Positions 45,753 through 55,784 of a stretch of 64,000 nt of DNA are shown piece after piece. The notes under the pieces were generated by a model, which made no database searches, was not told the DNA's origin, and saw only the letters and a program-made list of their open reading frames with translations. The translations under genes were made by a program, and so were the position numbers. The stretch is taken from NCBI GenBank assembly GCA_963846585.1, contig CAWJWO010000007.1:248001-312000 (forward strand). Direction: 5' to 3'. The stretch is from JAAUTT01 sp963846585. Lineage in GTDB: Bacteria > Bacteroidota > Bacteroidia > Bacteroidales > JAAUTT01. Within the stretch, counting starts at the first letter, position 1. Each line of letters opens with the position of its first letter.

Positions 45753-46991
45753 ATGGAAAATCTGAATTTAATTGACACTTTTTCTGAATTCAAAGAATTA
45801 AAAAACATCGACCGTGCAACAATGATGAGTGTTCTGGAAGATGTTTTCAGAAGTACGTTATTGAAAAAATATGGCACTGATAAAAATTTTGATATTATCA
45901 TCAATATTGACAAGGGCGATTTTGAAATATGGCGAAACAGGGAAATTGTAGCTGACGATGATATATCTGATCCAAACCTTCAGATTACAATAAGCGATGC
46001 TAACAAGATTGACTCAGATTACGAAGTTGGAGAAGAAGTTACTGATGAAGTTAAATTGCTGGATTTTGGCAGAAGGGCCATTTTATCGCTTCGTCAAAAT
46101 CTTACTTCCCGAATCCTTGAACTTGAAAAAGGCAATATTTATGGCAAATATAAAGACCGGGTCGGAGAAGTTGTAACAGGAGAAGTATACCAGGTTTGGA
46201 AACGGGAAATGCTGGTTTTAGATGACGATGGCAATGAATTAATATTACCAAAGACAGAACAGATCCCTACTGATCATTTTAGGAAAGGCGATTCAGCCAA
46301 GGCGGTAGTTTTAAGAGTAGAAATGAGAAACAATAACCCGCTAATAATTTTATCCCGCACTTCACCGGTTTTTCTGGAACGTTTATTTGAATTAGAAGTG
46401 CCGGAAATTTTTGACGGTTTAATTACTATTAAGAAAATCGTTCGTGTGCCTGGTGAAAGAGCAAAAGTTGCTGTTGAATCATATGACGAACGCATCGATC
46501 CCGTTGGTGCTTGTGTTGGAATGAAAGGGTCGCGCATTCATGGAATAGTCCGGGAACTTCGCAATGAGAATATTGATGTTATTAATTATACAAATAATAA
46601 CCAACTATTTATTACCAGAGCTCTTAGCCCTGCGAAAATTTCATCTATAAAGATCAATGAGGCCAACAAACGTGCTGAAGTATATTTAAAACCAACGGAA
46701 GTATCGATGGCGATAGGAAAAGGCGGCTTAAATATTAAGCTGGCAAGCCAGCTTACCGGTTATGAAATAGATGTTTATCGCGAAAATGAAGAAGAAGACG
46801 ACGAAGACGTGAACCTCGATGAATTTGTAGATGAAATAGACGGTTGGATTTTAGATGAACTGAAAGCTATAGGCTGCGATACAGCTAAAAGCGTATTAGA
46901 AATTGGTGCTGAAGATCTTTTAAAACGTACTGATCTTGAAGAAGAAACAATTAGAGAGGTGATAAAAATTTTAAGAGCTGAATTTGAGTAA
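45753..46991 (+). CDS. nusA: Transcription termination/antitermination protein NusA
   Basis: A 412-residue RNA-polymerase-binding protein. N-terminal polymerase-binding domain (1-125), S1 domain (about 130-200, VGEVVTGEVYQVWKREMLVL), KH domains (about 225-345, with PVGACVGMKGSRIHGIVREL and SMAIGKGGLNIKLASQLTG), and an acidic tail ending in a helix-hairpin-like SVLEIGAEDLLKRTDL. Starts 20 bp after rimP; operon with infB. Confidence 0.95.
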   Translation: MENLNLIDTFSEFKELKNIDRATMMSVLEDVFRSTLLKKYGTDKNFDIIINIDKGDFEIWRNREIVADDDISDPNLQITISDANKIDSDYEVGEEVTDEVKLLDFGRRAILSLRQNLTSRILELEKGNIYGKYKDRVGEVVTGEVYQVWKREMLVLDDDGNELILPKTEQIPTDHFRKGDSAKAVVLRVEMRNNNPLIILSRTSPVFLERLFELEVPEIFDGLITIKKIVRVPGERAKVAVESYDERIDPVGACVGMKGSRIHGIVRELRNENIDVINYTNNNQLFITRALSPAKISSIKINEANKRAEVYLKPTEVSMAIGKGGLNIKLASQLTGYEIDVYRENEEEDDEDVNLDEFVDEIDGWILDELKAIGCDTAKSVLEIGAEDLLKRTDLEEETIREVIKILRAEFE

Positions 46992-47042
46992 AAAAATTGA
47001 TAATTCATAAATTAGTACCTGAATTAAGACATTGGTTACAGC

Positions 47043-50000
47043 ATGACAGATAAAAAAGAATTAAGATTGAGTAAATTAGCCAGGGAATTTAATGTTGGTA
47101 TAACTACCATTGTTGATTTTCTAAAGAAAAAAGGATTCGAAATTGAATCGAATCCTAATACTAAAGTTGCGCCTGAATTATTAGAAATACTTTCAAAAGA
47201 ATACAGTTCTGATTTAAATGCAAAAAAAGAATCAGAAAAAGTCAATCTTCATAGTTATAGAGAAAAGAAAGATATAGTAACAATTGACGATCATGCTGAA
47301 GAAATTGTTGACGAGGATGATTCTGCTGAAAATGAGATATTTATTACTGACACAAGCACAGGTAAAAAGGCCCCGATGATTTTCGAGCCAAAAAAAGAAT
47401 TCAAAGATCCTGAAATTAAAATAGTAGGCAAAATAGATATTGACAAAATTACAAAACTTAAAAGAACAGAAACTGAACAAATTACTGAACAAAAAAAACC
47501 AAAAGAAACTAAAACAACAACTGATTCAGGGAAATCTGCCCAATATAAGACAAAAAACACGCTTACAGAAGATAATGATGACAAAGATGTCACCGTGGCA
47601 ATTAATAATCATGAATCAGAGCAATTTTCCGGCACTATCACAAAGGAAGATCAGGAGCCTGAAGAATATCTGACTACTTTACCTGAACTGGAAACAGATA
47701 TAAGGGTAGTTGGAAAAATTGATCTTGATTCACTTAACCAGCGTACCCGACCTCCAAAAAAAACGAAAGAGCAACGGCAGGTAGAAAGAAAAGAACGTTT
47801 CCAGCCACAAAAACAGGTTGAACCAAAAGTTGAAGGCCAAACGGTGCCGTCAATTAACGATGATGAACAAAATTCCCAAACAATATCGAGGACTACAGAA
47901 CCTCATGTAATCCGTGCAGAATTTAAGAAACTGACCGGACCCACTGTTGTTGGTAAAATAATTCTTCCAGATGAAGATAAGACAGTTACCGAAGGATCCT
48001 CATTAGAGGAATTAGAAAAACACAGGAAAAAAAGAAAAAGAATCAAAAAAGATAAAGAAAAAGTTACTATCACAGACAAATCCAAATCGGCCGATTCACA
48101 AAAAGATAAAAAAAATCCTTCAATTATTAAAAAAGATAAGACTGGCAGTGATAGAAAAAAGCGTCATCCTCTTTTGCATAATGAGGTAAATGAAGTGGAT
48201 GTCCAAAAACAAATTAAAGATACGCTTGCCCGGTTAACGTCTAAAGGAGGAAAATCTAAAGCCTCTAAATATCGCCGTGAAAAACGGGAAATATTCAGCC
48301 AAAGATTACAGGAAGAATTTGAACAACAAGAAAGAGATAAAAATATTCTGAAAGTTACCGAATTCGTTTCAGTAAACGAGTTAGCATCAATGATGAATGT
48401 TCCTGCAAACGAAGTTATTGCAACATGTATGAACATGGGATTATTTGTTTCAATAAATCAACGTCTCGATGCGGAAACTATGGCCCTTGTTGCAGATGAA
48501 TTTAATTACAAAGTTGAATTTGTCTCAATTGAATTACAGGAAACAATAATGCAGGATGAAGAAACTGATAAACCGGAAGAGTTGATACCCAGACCTCCTA
48601 TTGCTGCTGTAATGGGACACGTCGACCACGGAAAGACTAAGTTGCTTGATTACATCCGTAACACGAATGTTATTGCAGGTGAAGCAGGAGGAATTACCCA
48701 ACATATTGGGGCATATGGCGTAAAACTTGAGAACGGCCGTCAAATAACTTTTCTTGATACTCCGGGCCATGAAGCTTTTACCGCAATGCGTGCACGTGGT
48801 GCCAAAATAACAGACGTTGCAATTATTGTTGTGGCTGCAGACGATGGTGTAATGCCCCAGACAAAAGAAGCAATAAATCATGCATCTGCAGCTGGTGTCC
48901 CAATAATTTTTGCAATCAATAAAATTGATAAACCGGAAGCAAATCCTGAAAAAATAAAGGAGGAACTAGCAAATTTGAATTACATGGTTGAAGACTGGGG
49001 AGGTAAGTATCAATCGCAGGAAATTTCAGCAAAAACAGGATCAAATATAGGCCTGCTTCTCGAAAAAGTTCTGCTTGAAGCTGAAATGCTCGATTTAAAA
49101 GCTAATCCTAATAAAAAAGCCTCAGGTACTGTAATTGAATCATCACTCGACAGGGGCAGAGGATTCATATCTACCGTTTTGGTTGAACAAGGCACATTGA
49201 AAAATGGCGACATTGTAATTGCAGGAAACTATTTTGGCCACGTAAAAGCAATGTACAATGAACGTAACCTGAGAATTGATGAAGCTTTGCCTTCAACTCC
49301 CGTACTTATTCTGGGCCTTGATGGCGCTCCACAGGCTGGAGATACATTTAATGTTATGGCCGATATTAAGGAAGCCAAAGATATTACAACAAAAAGAGGC
49401 CAGCTGATGCGCGAACAGGGAATACGTACTAAAAAGCATATAACTCTCGACGAAATCGGGCGTCGTATTGCTATTGGAAATTTTCAGGAACTCAATGTAA
49501 TAGTTAAAGGCGATGTAGACGGTTCAGTTGAGGCAATATCCGATTCACTTATAAAACTTTCTACCCCTGAAATTCAGGTTAATGTCATTCATAAGGCCGT
49601 TGGCCAGATTTCCGAATCAGATATCTTGCTTGCTGCAGCTTCTAACGCTATCATCGTAGGTTTTCAGGTTCGTCCTTCAATGAATGCGAGGAAGTTAGCA
49701 GAAAAGGAACAAATAGATATTCGCCTTTATTCAATCATATACGATGCTATAGAAGAAATTAAAGCTGCCATGGAAGGAATGCTATCCCCTGAAATCAAGG
49801 AAGAAATTGTTGCAACCATTGAAATAAGGGAAGTATTCAAGATTACCAAAGTTGGTTCGGTTGCCGGATGTTATGTTAAAGAAGGAAAAATAGCACGTAA
49901 CACAAAGATAAGGATAATACGCGATGGTATTGTTATTTATAGTGGTGAACTTGGCTCGCTTAAACGTTTCAAGGAAGATGTAAAAGAGGTTACCAGCGGT

Positions 50001-50096
50001 TATGAATGTGGGTTAAACATTCATAATTTTAACGACCTTAAAGTTGGTGATATTATTGAAGGTTACCAGGAAACTGAAGTGAAGAAGAAGTTATAG
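47043..50096 (+). CDS. infB: Translation initiation factor IF-2
   Basis: A 1,017-residue GTPase. IF2-N helical domain (1-55), a long Lys/Glu-rich linker (60-430), then the G domain from about residue 517: G1 GHVDHGKT, G3 DTPGHEAFT, G4 NKID, G5 SAKTG; then IF2 domains II-IV with the fMet-tRNA-binding C-terminus. Long linkers are usual in Bacteroidota. The TAG stop codon is the first triplet of a TAGTGCA repeat array. Confidence 0.96.
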   Translation: MTDKKELRLSKLAREFNVGITTIVDFLKKKGFEIESNPNTKVAPELLEILSKEYSSDLNAKKESEKVNLHSYREKKDIVTIDDHAEEIVDEDDSAENEIFITDTSTGKKAPMIFEPKKEFKDPEIKIVGKIDIDKITKLKRTETEQITEQKKPKETKTTTDSGKSAQYKTKNTLTEDNDDKDVTVAINNHESEQFSGTITKEDQEPEEYLTTLPELETDIRVVGKIDLDSLNQRTRPPKKTKEQRQVERKERFQPQKQVEPKVEGQTVPSINDDEQNSQTISRTTEPHVIRAEFKKLTGPTVVGKIILPDEDKTVTEGSSLEELEKHRKKRKRIKKDKEKVTITDKSKSADSQKDKKNPSIIKKDKTGSDRKKRHPLLHNEVNEVDVQKQIKDTLARLTSKGGKSKASKYRREKREIFSQRLQEEFEQQERDKNILKVTEFVSVNELASMMNVPANEVIATCMNMGLFVSINQRLDAETMALVADEFNYKVEFVSIELQETIMQDEETDKPEELIPRPPIAAVMGHVDHGKTKLLDYIRNTNVIAGEAGGITQHIGAYGVKLENGRQITFLDTPGHEAFTAMRARGAKITDVAIIVVAADDGVMPQTKEAINHASAAGVPIIFAINKIDKPEANPEKIKEELANLNYMVEDWGGKYQSQEISAKTGSNIGLLLEKVLLEAEMLDLKANPNKKASGTVIESSLDRGRGFISTVLVEQGTLKNGDIVIAGNYFGHVKAMYNERNLRIDEALPSTPVLILGLDGAPQAGDTFNVMADIKEAKDITTKRGQLMREQGIRTKKHITLDEIGRRIAIGNFQELNVIVKGDVDGSVEAISDSLIKLSTPEIQVNVIHKAVGQISESDILLAAASNAIIVGFQVRPSMNARKLAEKEQIDIRLYSIIYDAIEEIKAAMEGMLSPEIKEEIVATIEIREVFKITKVGSVAGCYVKEGKIARNTKIRIIRDGIVIYSGELGSLKRFKEDVKEVTSGYECGLNIHNFNDLKVGDIIEGYQETEVKKKL

Positions 50097-50157
50097 TGCA
50101 TAGTGCATAGTGCTTAGAAGTTGTGAAATCAAGTTGTGATTTACAACTTTTTTAACT
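50094..50157. repeat. TAGTGCA heptamer array and AGTTGTGA unit between convergent genes
   Basis: TAGTGCATAGTGCATAGTGC from 50094, beginning at the infB stop codon, then AGTTGTGAAATCAAGTTGTG and the complementary TTTACAACTTTTTTAAC. Confidence 0.85.
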
Positions 50158-51792
50158 TTACCTCCTTCTGCCACCCCCTGATGAAGAAGGAGCAGGTGAA
50201 GAATAATTTTGCCTGGCTGGTTGCTCCGGCTGACGGTTTTCCTCTTGCCTGGGTGCAGGAGCAGTATTTTGCGATTGCATCTGATTCCAGGTGTTTTTAT
50301 GATACTCCTGCGCAGTCCTTATCTGATTAATGTTTGCATTTTCCTTTATATTATTCTGGTTGATGTTTGCATTTTGCTTTATATTATTCTGATTGGTATT
50401 TACATTAGGCACCTTTACAACCGGCACTTTAACTGGTTCAGGTATATTTTCCTTAGCAGAATTTGATTTATTATCAGCTACAGTCGATTGCTTTTTAGAA
50501 ACATCTGCGGATAATAATGGATATTTGTCTTTTACATTTTGTAAATATTCAGATTGATTAACAGGTTGTTTTGGATTATTTAAATTATAATTCTTTCTAT
50601 CTGTCTCCATTTGGCCATATTCTTTAAAGCGCTGCACCCTGCCGGCATTATCCTTTTCCCAGTCATCCGTAATAATATCACTGTTTCTGTTGCGCCAGTT
50701 GTTAACACTACGGCTTATGCTGTTATAATTCCTGGAATCGGTATGACTGTTATAATAATTATAATAATGATTTGATAATTCGGGATATTTTGAAAAGTGT
50801 TCAGGATAATAAAAATACCAATTCATAAAATTTGAAGAAGGCATACCAAAATAAACAACACTCCTTCCCGGGCCATAATAAAATCCACAATCGTACCAAT
50901 ATGGATAAGGATTCCAATAATTATAAGGGTACCATGAAGGATATCCAAACCACCAATCAAACGGAGAACTGTCGTAATTTAATGCATCCTGGGTAAGTGG
51001 GGCATAATAATCATCAGGCTGATATCCATTGTATTGAGCATAATCCTGCGCCGCCTGTACATATTCGTCCTGTGCCTGAGGATTATTGTTTAAGCTTTGC
51101 TTCCAATCCTGAGCTTCCTGAGTATTTTTTTGAGTCAATACCTGGTTTAAAGAATCCGTTTTATGAATAACCCTTTCAGGATTCTTTTTATAATATTCCC
51201 CAACAACTACAGTATATTGCATATGATCAAAAAGTAAACTGAGCACTTCGGGCATCTTTATAATTTGCCTGAAAACTGTTCTTACATCATCAGGGTATTC
51301 ACTTAAGAATAATTCTAAATTGGAATTATAATTTTTATTTATTTTATCAATATTAACAAGAAGGCTAAGGTTATTTTTTTGTTCTTCTTTAGCCGTATTT
51401 TGAATTTCTTCCGGATAATCAGTTATAATTTTATTTAAATCATCAGCTGACAGTGGATATTTAGCAGTAAGATCAGATATTAAACCATCGTAACGGGTCA
51501 TATTCCAAATTTTTTCCTGATCATCCTTACTTAAAAATGAAATTACCCTCTCAAAAGTATCCTGTGAATATTTTTGCATAGAATTCAATTTCACTATAAT
51601 TTCAGGGTATTCAGTTGCTTTAAATATTATTTTTCTCGTTTCTGTCGGATACAATGCAATTGCATCAACAGCATCCTGGTTTTGTTTGGCTACCTGTCTG
51701 AGCAAGGCCCTGTCATCATCCTGAGCTCCTGACTTAATACCGCCAATTGCCAATAAAGATATAATCAATAACCCATTGTAAAATTTATTCAT
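50158..51792 (-). CDS. Secreted Tyr/Pro/Trp- and Asn-rich envelope protein with YP repeats
   Basis: A 544-residue exported protein: signal peptide MNKFYNGLLIISLLAIGGIKSG. N-terminal 230 residues are helical with a recurring (A/E/K/D)YP element (ALYPTE, EYPEII, KYPLSA, DYPEEI, EYPDDV), reminiscent of DUF3300. Middle: aromatic stretch WWFGYPSWYPYNYWNPYPYW. C-terminal: Asn/Gln repeat (NQNNIKQNANI, NQNNIKENANI) and a Pro/Ser/Gly tail. Function unknown; an outer-surface or matrix role would be inference. Start ATG overlaps the TGA of the upstream PKD gene by 4 bp (ATGA). Confidence 0.72.
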   Translation of the reverse strand: MNKFYNGLLIISLLAIGGIKSGAQDDDRALLRQVAKQNQDAVDAIALYPTETRKIIFKATEYPEIIVKLNSMQKYSQDTFERVISFLSKDDQEKIWNMTRYDGLISDLTAKYPLSADDLNKIITDYPEEIQNTAKEEQKNNLSLLVNIDKINKNYNSNLELFLSEYPDDVRTVFRQIIKMPEVLSLLFDHMQYTVVVGEYYKKNPERVIHKTDSLNQVLTQKNTQEAQDWKQSLNNNPQAQDEYVQAAQDYAQYNGYQPDDYYAPLTQDALNYDSSPFDWWFGYPSWYPYNYWNPYPYWYDCGFYYGPGRSVVYFGMPSSNFMNWYFYYPEHFSKYPELSNHYYNYYNSHTDSRNYNSISRSVNNWRNRNSDIITDDWEKDNAGRVQRFKEYGQMETDRKNYNLNNPKQPVNQSEYLQNVKDKYPLLSADVSKKQSTVADNKSNSAKENIPEPVKVPVVKVPNVNTNQNNIKQNANINQNNIKENANINQIRTAQEYHKNTWNQMQSQNTAPAPRQEENRQPEQPARQNYSSPAPSSSGGGRRR

Positions 51793-52688
51793 AGTCTTCT
51801 CTTACTTCTATTAATCATTTTCTGTAAAGTTAACAATTTCCTGCTTTTATTTTGATCTGAACTATTTGGGATTTGAATAACATCTATTTCTGTAACTTCC
51901 GGGGATGGGTTATTTGTCCAAAACTGCACACCAAATTTGAAATATTGATATAAACTATCATTATTGGGATTAACAGATGTGTCGGTTGGCATTCCATAAG
52001 TGGATAGCACAAGCGAAATATTATTCCCAAAAGTAATGCCCTTAGTAGTATAACCGTTATAAGGACTTACCAATTGAATTTCATCTACATTTTCACCAGA
52101 GTCAATTGTAGTTGGATTTATATTAAAGAAATCAATTGTGATGCCTGATGCGGGTAATTTTAAATAATGGATATAATACCCATCGGGTATATCATAATAC
52201 ACGGACATACTGGTATCTTGTCCTTTAAACATATTTTTAATGTTAAACCAAATATCGCTAAGGTTTAATCCAGCAATCCCAACTCCTTCAAATATTGATA
52301 TTGTACCAGTAACATTAAAACTTTTTGATGTCGAATTTGTAGAGTAATTTTTACCGATTGAAGTTAAGGACACAGTATAATTGCCGGCCAATGTATATGC
52401 ATGTTTTGGATTTTTTTGCCAGGATTCGGTATGGTCACCAAACGACCATTCATAATCGCCGGCATTTGTCGAATTATTTGTGAAAGTAATCGAGTCTCCT
52501 ACAGCATATGGTCCCGGGCTCATTGTAAAACCAGCTGTAGGGTTTTTGCTACAACTGCTGAAAAAAAGTATAAATCCTGTAAATAATGTTATAAACAATA
52601 TTATAATTTTAGCATACCTTTTTATAATAACTTTTTCAGCTAAAGCACATGTAAACGATATTAGTATATTATAAAAGTACTTTTTCAT
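51789..52688 (-). CDS. PKD-domain lipoprotein, translationally coupled to the downstream gene
   Basis: About 299 residues from ATG 52688 (MKKYFYNILISFTCALAEK). A second hydrophobic segment KIIILFITLFTGFILFFSSC ends in a lipobox-like FFSSC. A PKD domain follows (AGFTMSPGPYAVGDSITFTN, YEWSFGDHTES, KHAYTLAGNYTVSLTSIG), then an unassigned beta-rich domain. The ATGA overlap with the YP-repeat protein gene suggests the two act together on the cell surface. The in-frame ATG at 52748 is less likely. Confidence 0.75.
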   Translation of the reverse strand: MKKYFYNILISFTCALAEKVIIKRYAKIIILFITLFTGFILFFSSCSKNPTAGFTMSPGPYAVGDSITFTNNSTNAGDYEWSFGDHTESWQKNPKHAYTLAGNYTVSLTSIGKNYSTNSTSKSFNVTGTISIFEGVGIAGLNLSDIWFNIKNMFKGQDTSMSVYYDIPDGYYIHYLKLPASGITIDFFNINPTTIDSGENVDEIQLVSPYNGYTTKGITFGNNISLVLSTYGMPTDTSVNPNNDSLYQYFKFGVQFWTNNPSPEVTEIDVIQIPNSSDQNKSRKLLTLQKMINRSKRRL

Positions 52689-52900
52689 AGAATTTAATAT
52701 GGTAATATTCTTCAATATATGTGCAAAAGTAAAGAATTTATTAACCATTTGTTTTAATAATCAGAAATAACTGCCAATTAAGAATTAATATTAAATCAAC
52801 AAATAGTAAAAAAGAATTCCTTACCTTAGTAAACAACCAATTATTATAATCCTCAATTTAAATTTTTAACAAAAACCCAATTTTGAAATTAATTTTATAT

Positions 52901-54112
52901 ATGAAAAATATATTAATTATTATAGCTTTTTTAATACTCTGTGCCAGTTGCAGAAAAAAAACTGAAAGACCCTACCTAATTGTGTTTTCATTTGACGGAT
53001 TTAGGTACAACTATGCTGACTCAGTAAAATTGCCTAATTTAAATAATATGGCAAAAACCGGAGTCAGGGCCCAATGGATGATACCTGTGTTTCCCACTGT
53101 TACTTTTCCGAACCATTATTCAATTGCCACAGGATTGTACCCTGAAAATAGCGGAATATCAAACAACAAGTTCTATAATACCATCCTTAAAAAGGAATAC
53201 GATTACAGAAACAACATAAATACATCTGACAGTTCATTTTATAAAGGCACTCCGATTTGGAACTATCTTCAGGAAAAAGGAATAAAAACTGCCACTAGCA
53301 ACTGGGTAGGTTCTAATGCCAATATTAACGGTATGCATTCAGATTTCAGGGTTGTAAATATGGATTCTCCATTTAAAAACCTTATGGATACAGTATTGTA
53401 CTGGCTGCAATTACCAAATGAAAAACGCCCTCATTTCATAATGGCATACTTCCCTGAACCTGATCATACGGGTCATTCATACGGACCATTTGGAAAACCT
53501 ACCTTAAGTAAAATACAAAAAATGGATTCGCTTTTGGGGTATTTCATGGATCATTTACAAAAGCTCGATATAGGTAAAAAGGCAAATGTCATTGTACTCT
53601 CAGATCACGGAATGGCTGTAGCGGATAGCGCTAAAAATATTTTTATTAAGAAAAAGGCGGCGGAAAAATTTATTGACAGGTTAGAAGGTGGTACCCAATG
53701 TTGTTATGTTTATCCAAAAAAAGGGATGCAAAATGAATTACTTGCATATTTAAAGCAATTTGAACATTTAAAATCGTATACCCGTGATAATTTCCCAATA
53801 AACTGGCATTTGAATGACACCGTTACTGTACCTGGCTTGGTTTTACTGACCGATGAAGGGTATAATTTACACCTGGAGGGTCAATCACCTACAAAAGGAG
53901 GAAGTCATGGATACAATAATACAATTCAATCAATGCAAACTATATTTTACGCATCAGGCCCTGCTTTTAAAAATAATTATATTCAAAAACCTTTTGAAAA
54001 CATAGATATTTTCCCATTAATATGTAATATTTTTGAAGTAGAGCCCCCTGTTAATATTGATGGTAAAATAAATGATATTGAAGACATTCTTGCTATTCCA
54101 ATAAAATATTAA
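52901..54112 (+). CDS. Type I phosphodiesterase/nucleotide pyrophosphatase (NPP-like) lipoprotein
   Basis: About 403 residues from ATG 52901; MKNILIIIAFLILCASC gives a lipobox LCASC. The alkaline-phosphatase-superfamily fold is clear: metal site SFDGFR, nucleophile Thr in TVTFPNHYSIATGLYPEN, EPDHTGHSYGP, SDHGMAVAD, and GGSHGYNN. These are the ENPP features; secreted members hydrolyse nucleotides, nucleotide sugars or phosphodiesters. An in-frame ATG at 52883 adds six residues. Confidence 0.92.
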   Translation: MKNILIIIAFLILCASCRKKTERPYLIVFSFDGFRYNYADSVKLPNLNNMAKTGVRAQWMIPVFPTVTFPNHYSIATGLYPENSGISNNKFYNTILKKEYDYRNNINTSDSSFYKGTPIWNYLQEKGIKTATSNWVGSNANINGMHSDFRVVNMDSPFKNLMDTVLYWLQLPNEKRPHFIMAYFPEPDHTGHSYGPFGKPTLSKIQKMDSLLGYFMDHLQKLDIGKKANVIVLSDHGMAVADSAKNIFIKKKAAEKFIDRLEGGTQCCYVYPKKGMQNELLAYLKQFEHLKSYTRDNFPINWHLNDTVTVPGLVLLTDEGYNLHLEGQSPTKGGSHGYNNTIQSMQTIFYASGPAFKNNYIQKPFENIDIFPLICNIFEVEPPVNIDGKINDIEDILAIPIKY

Positions 54113-54168
54113 GGAGTGCAAATTTGCTGATATGAAAACCTGAAAATGAATTTTTAAAATATTTATAT

Positions 54169-55512
54169 ATGAAATTACATCATAAAATAATTATAATTCT
54201 TTCTTCTATTTTTTTGGTTTTTGTTCTCGTAACCGGATATAAGGTTTACAAAATTATAAAACATGCTGAAGTATTAACAGGGAAAAAGGAATCCATTCCA
54301 CAACCATTGAATAAAGTTCCGCCGCTTTCTAAAAATACTGCCGACTGGCCAAACTGGCGGGGCCCGAATATGAATGGCAAATCGGATATTAAAGGTATAA
54401 ATACCGATTGGACAAAATGCCTTAATAAATTATGGGAAATCAATTACCTGTGTCAGGGAAAAGCCAACTCAACATGGTCAGCCCCTGTTATTCAAGGCAA
54501 TCGTTTAATAGTAACCGGGCGGGATGACAGGAATGATCTTGTTTTCTGTATCGACCCTGAAAACGGAAAACTTATATGGTTTAAGTCATATGAAGCTGAA
54601 GCTGCAACAAGTCACGGGCCTGGAGCACGTGCCACTCCTTTTATTGACGATAACCGTGTTTATACTTTTGGCCGCAGCGGTGACCTTGCCTGTTGGATGC
54701 TTTATGACGGAAAGCTTCTCTGGAAAAAAAATGTTAAAGATATTGGTGGAAACGAACCAATGTGGGGATATTCCACCTCGCCTTTAGTATTTGATAACAA
54801 AGTAATAATCCAGGGTGGTGGTAAGGCCCTGGTAGCTGCCTACGATAAAATGACAGGCTATATAGCCTGGAAATCCATGGAAGGTGATGCAGGTTACGCC
54901 GCATCAGTAATAATGTATATTAATAAAGTACCCAAACTTCTTATATTTCATGCTAAATCCCTTTCACTTCTCAATCCGGAAGATGGGAAGGAATTCGGTA
55001 GTACACCCTGGCCAACTAAATACGGCGTTAATGCAACAACACCTTTAATCTGTAACAGAAATGTTTTCATTACATCAGGATATGAAATGGGAGGAGAAGT
55101 ACTTGAAGTTAATAATAACAATTTTTCCGTTAAATGGAAGAATGATGTTATAGCTTCGCAACATTCCGACCCTGTACTGATTGATGGATTTTTATATGGG
55201 TACTCAGGTCAAAGCAACAGGAATGACGGAAAGTTCAAATGTGTTGAAATGTCTACAGGAAATGAAATGTGGAGTACAGGTGAAATTGGATGGGGCACAA
55301 TTATTTATGCAGATGGATACTTAGTTTGTCTTGATATTAAAGGAAATTTATATTTGGTTAAACCCGATCCTCAAAAATTCCTGAAAATGGGCGAAATAAA
55401 GAATGCTTTGGAAGGGGTCACAGCCCCTGCATGGACTTGTCCTGTAATCGCCAATGGCAAATTATACCTTCGGTATCTCCAGAGGTTGGTATGCTATGAT
55501 TTAAAAAAATAA
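54169..55512 (+). CDS. PQQ-like beta-propeller protein, membrane anchored
   Basis: A 447-residue protein with an N-terminal TM anchor (IIIILSSIFLVFVLVTGYKV) and an extracytoplasmic propeller of PQQ-like (BamB-type) repeats: DWPNWRGPNMNGKSDIKGIN, FCIDPENGKLIWFKSYEA, GDLACWMLYDGKLLWKKNVK. The WRGP opening motif is typical of a widespread Bacteroidota/Planctomycetes family. No dehydrogenase active site is evident, so a binding or scaffold role is likelier than catalysis. It follows the NPP gene by 56 bp and may be cotranscribed. Confidence 0.85.
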   Translation: MKLHHKIIIILSSIFLVFVLVTGYKVYKIIKHAEVLTGKKESIPQPLNKVPPLSKNTADWPNWRGPNMNGKSDIKGINTDWTKCLNKLWEINYLCQGKANSTWSAPVIQGNRLIVTGRDDRNDLVFCIDPENGKLIWFKSYEAEAATSHGPGARATPFIDDNRVYTFGRSGDLACWMLYDGKLLWKKNVKDIGGNEPMWGYSTSPLVFDNKVIIQGGGKALVAAYDKMTGYIAWKSMEGDAGYAASVIMYINKVPKLLIFHAKSLSLLNPEDGKEFGSTPWPTKYGVNATTPLICNRNVFITSGYEMGGEVLEVNNNNFSVKWKNDVIASQHSDPVLIDGFLYGYSGQSNRNDGKFKCVEMSTGNEMWSTGEIGWGTIIYADGYLVCLDIKGNLYLVKPDPQKFLKMGEIKNALEGVTAPAWTCPVIANGKLYLRYLQRLVCYDLKK

Positions 55513-55535
55513 TAACTACATTCGTACTATCATTA

Positions 55536-55612
55536 TCAGGGGTGCCATACTATATTCAGGCTGAGATTAAACCCTATGAACCTGATGCGGGTAATGCCGA
55601 CGTAGGAAAATA
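55536..55612 (+). ncRNA. TPP riboswitch (THI element)
   Basis: Conserved blocks in order: CAGGGGTGCC, GGCTGAGATTAAACCC, GAACCTGATGCGGGTAATGC, CGACGTAGGAAAA. This is the canonical thiamine-pyrophosphate aptamer. It lies about 170 bp upstream of thiC, with a repeat block between aptamer and gene, so the expression platform must act across or before the array. It presumably represses thiC-thiM when TPP is plentiful. Confidence 0.95.
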
Positions 55613-55654
55613 TTCATAGCTCCTTTAAATCATCCTGTTAAAAATTACATCCCA

Positions 55655-55780
55655 AAATAGTTGTTAGTTGTTGGTTGTTAGTAGTATATTACCTTACAAC
55701 ATATACAACCTTTACAACTATTTAATCGCACCCTGAGCGAAGTCGAAGGGTACAACATTTACAACCTTTACTACTTTACA
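55655..55780. repeat. Repeat block inside the thiC leader (TAGTTGT, TACAACCTT units, CCCTGAGCGAAGTCGAAGGG hairpin)
   Basis: TAGTTGT/TGGTTGT heptamers at 55659-55683, TACAACCTT-type 9-mers on both sides of a hairpin ACCCTGAGCGAAGTCGAAGG (55730-55749, T at 55751). The latter is a common interspersed hairpin of many genomes. The whole block is transcribed between the TPP aptamer and thiC. Confidence 0.85.
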
Positions 55781-55784
55781 TAAT

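Noticed and set aside
54169..55512. PQQ-dependent dehydrogenase
   Set aside because: Propeller repeats are present but no PQQ active-site signature or cytochrome domain is visible; length fits a BamB-like propeller.
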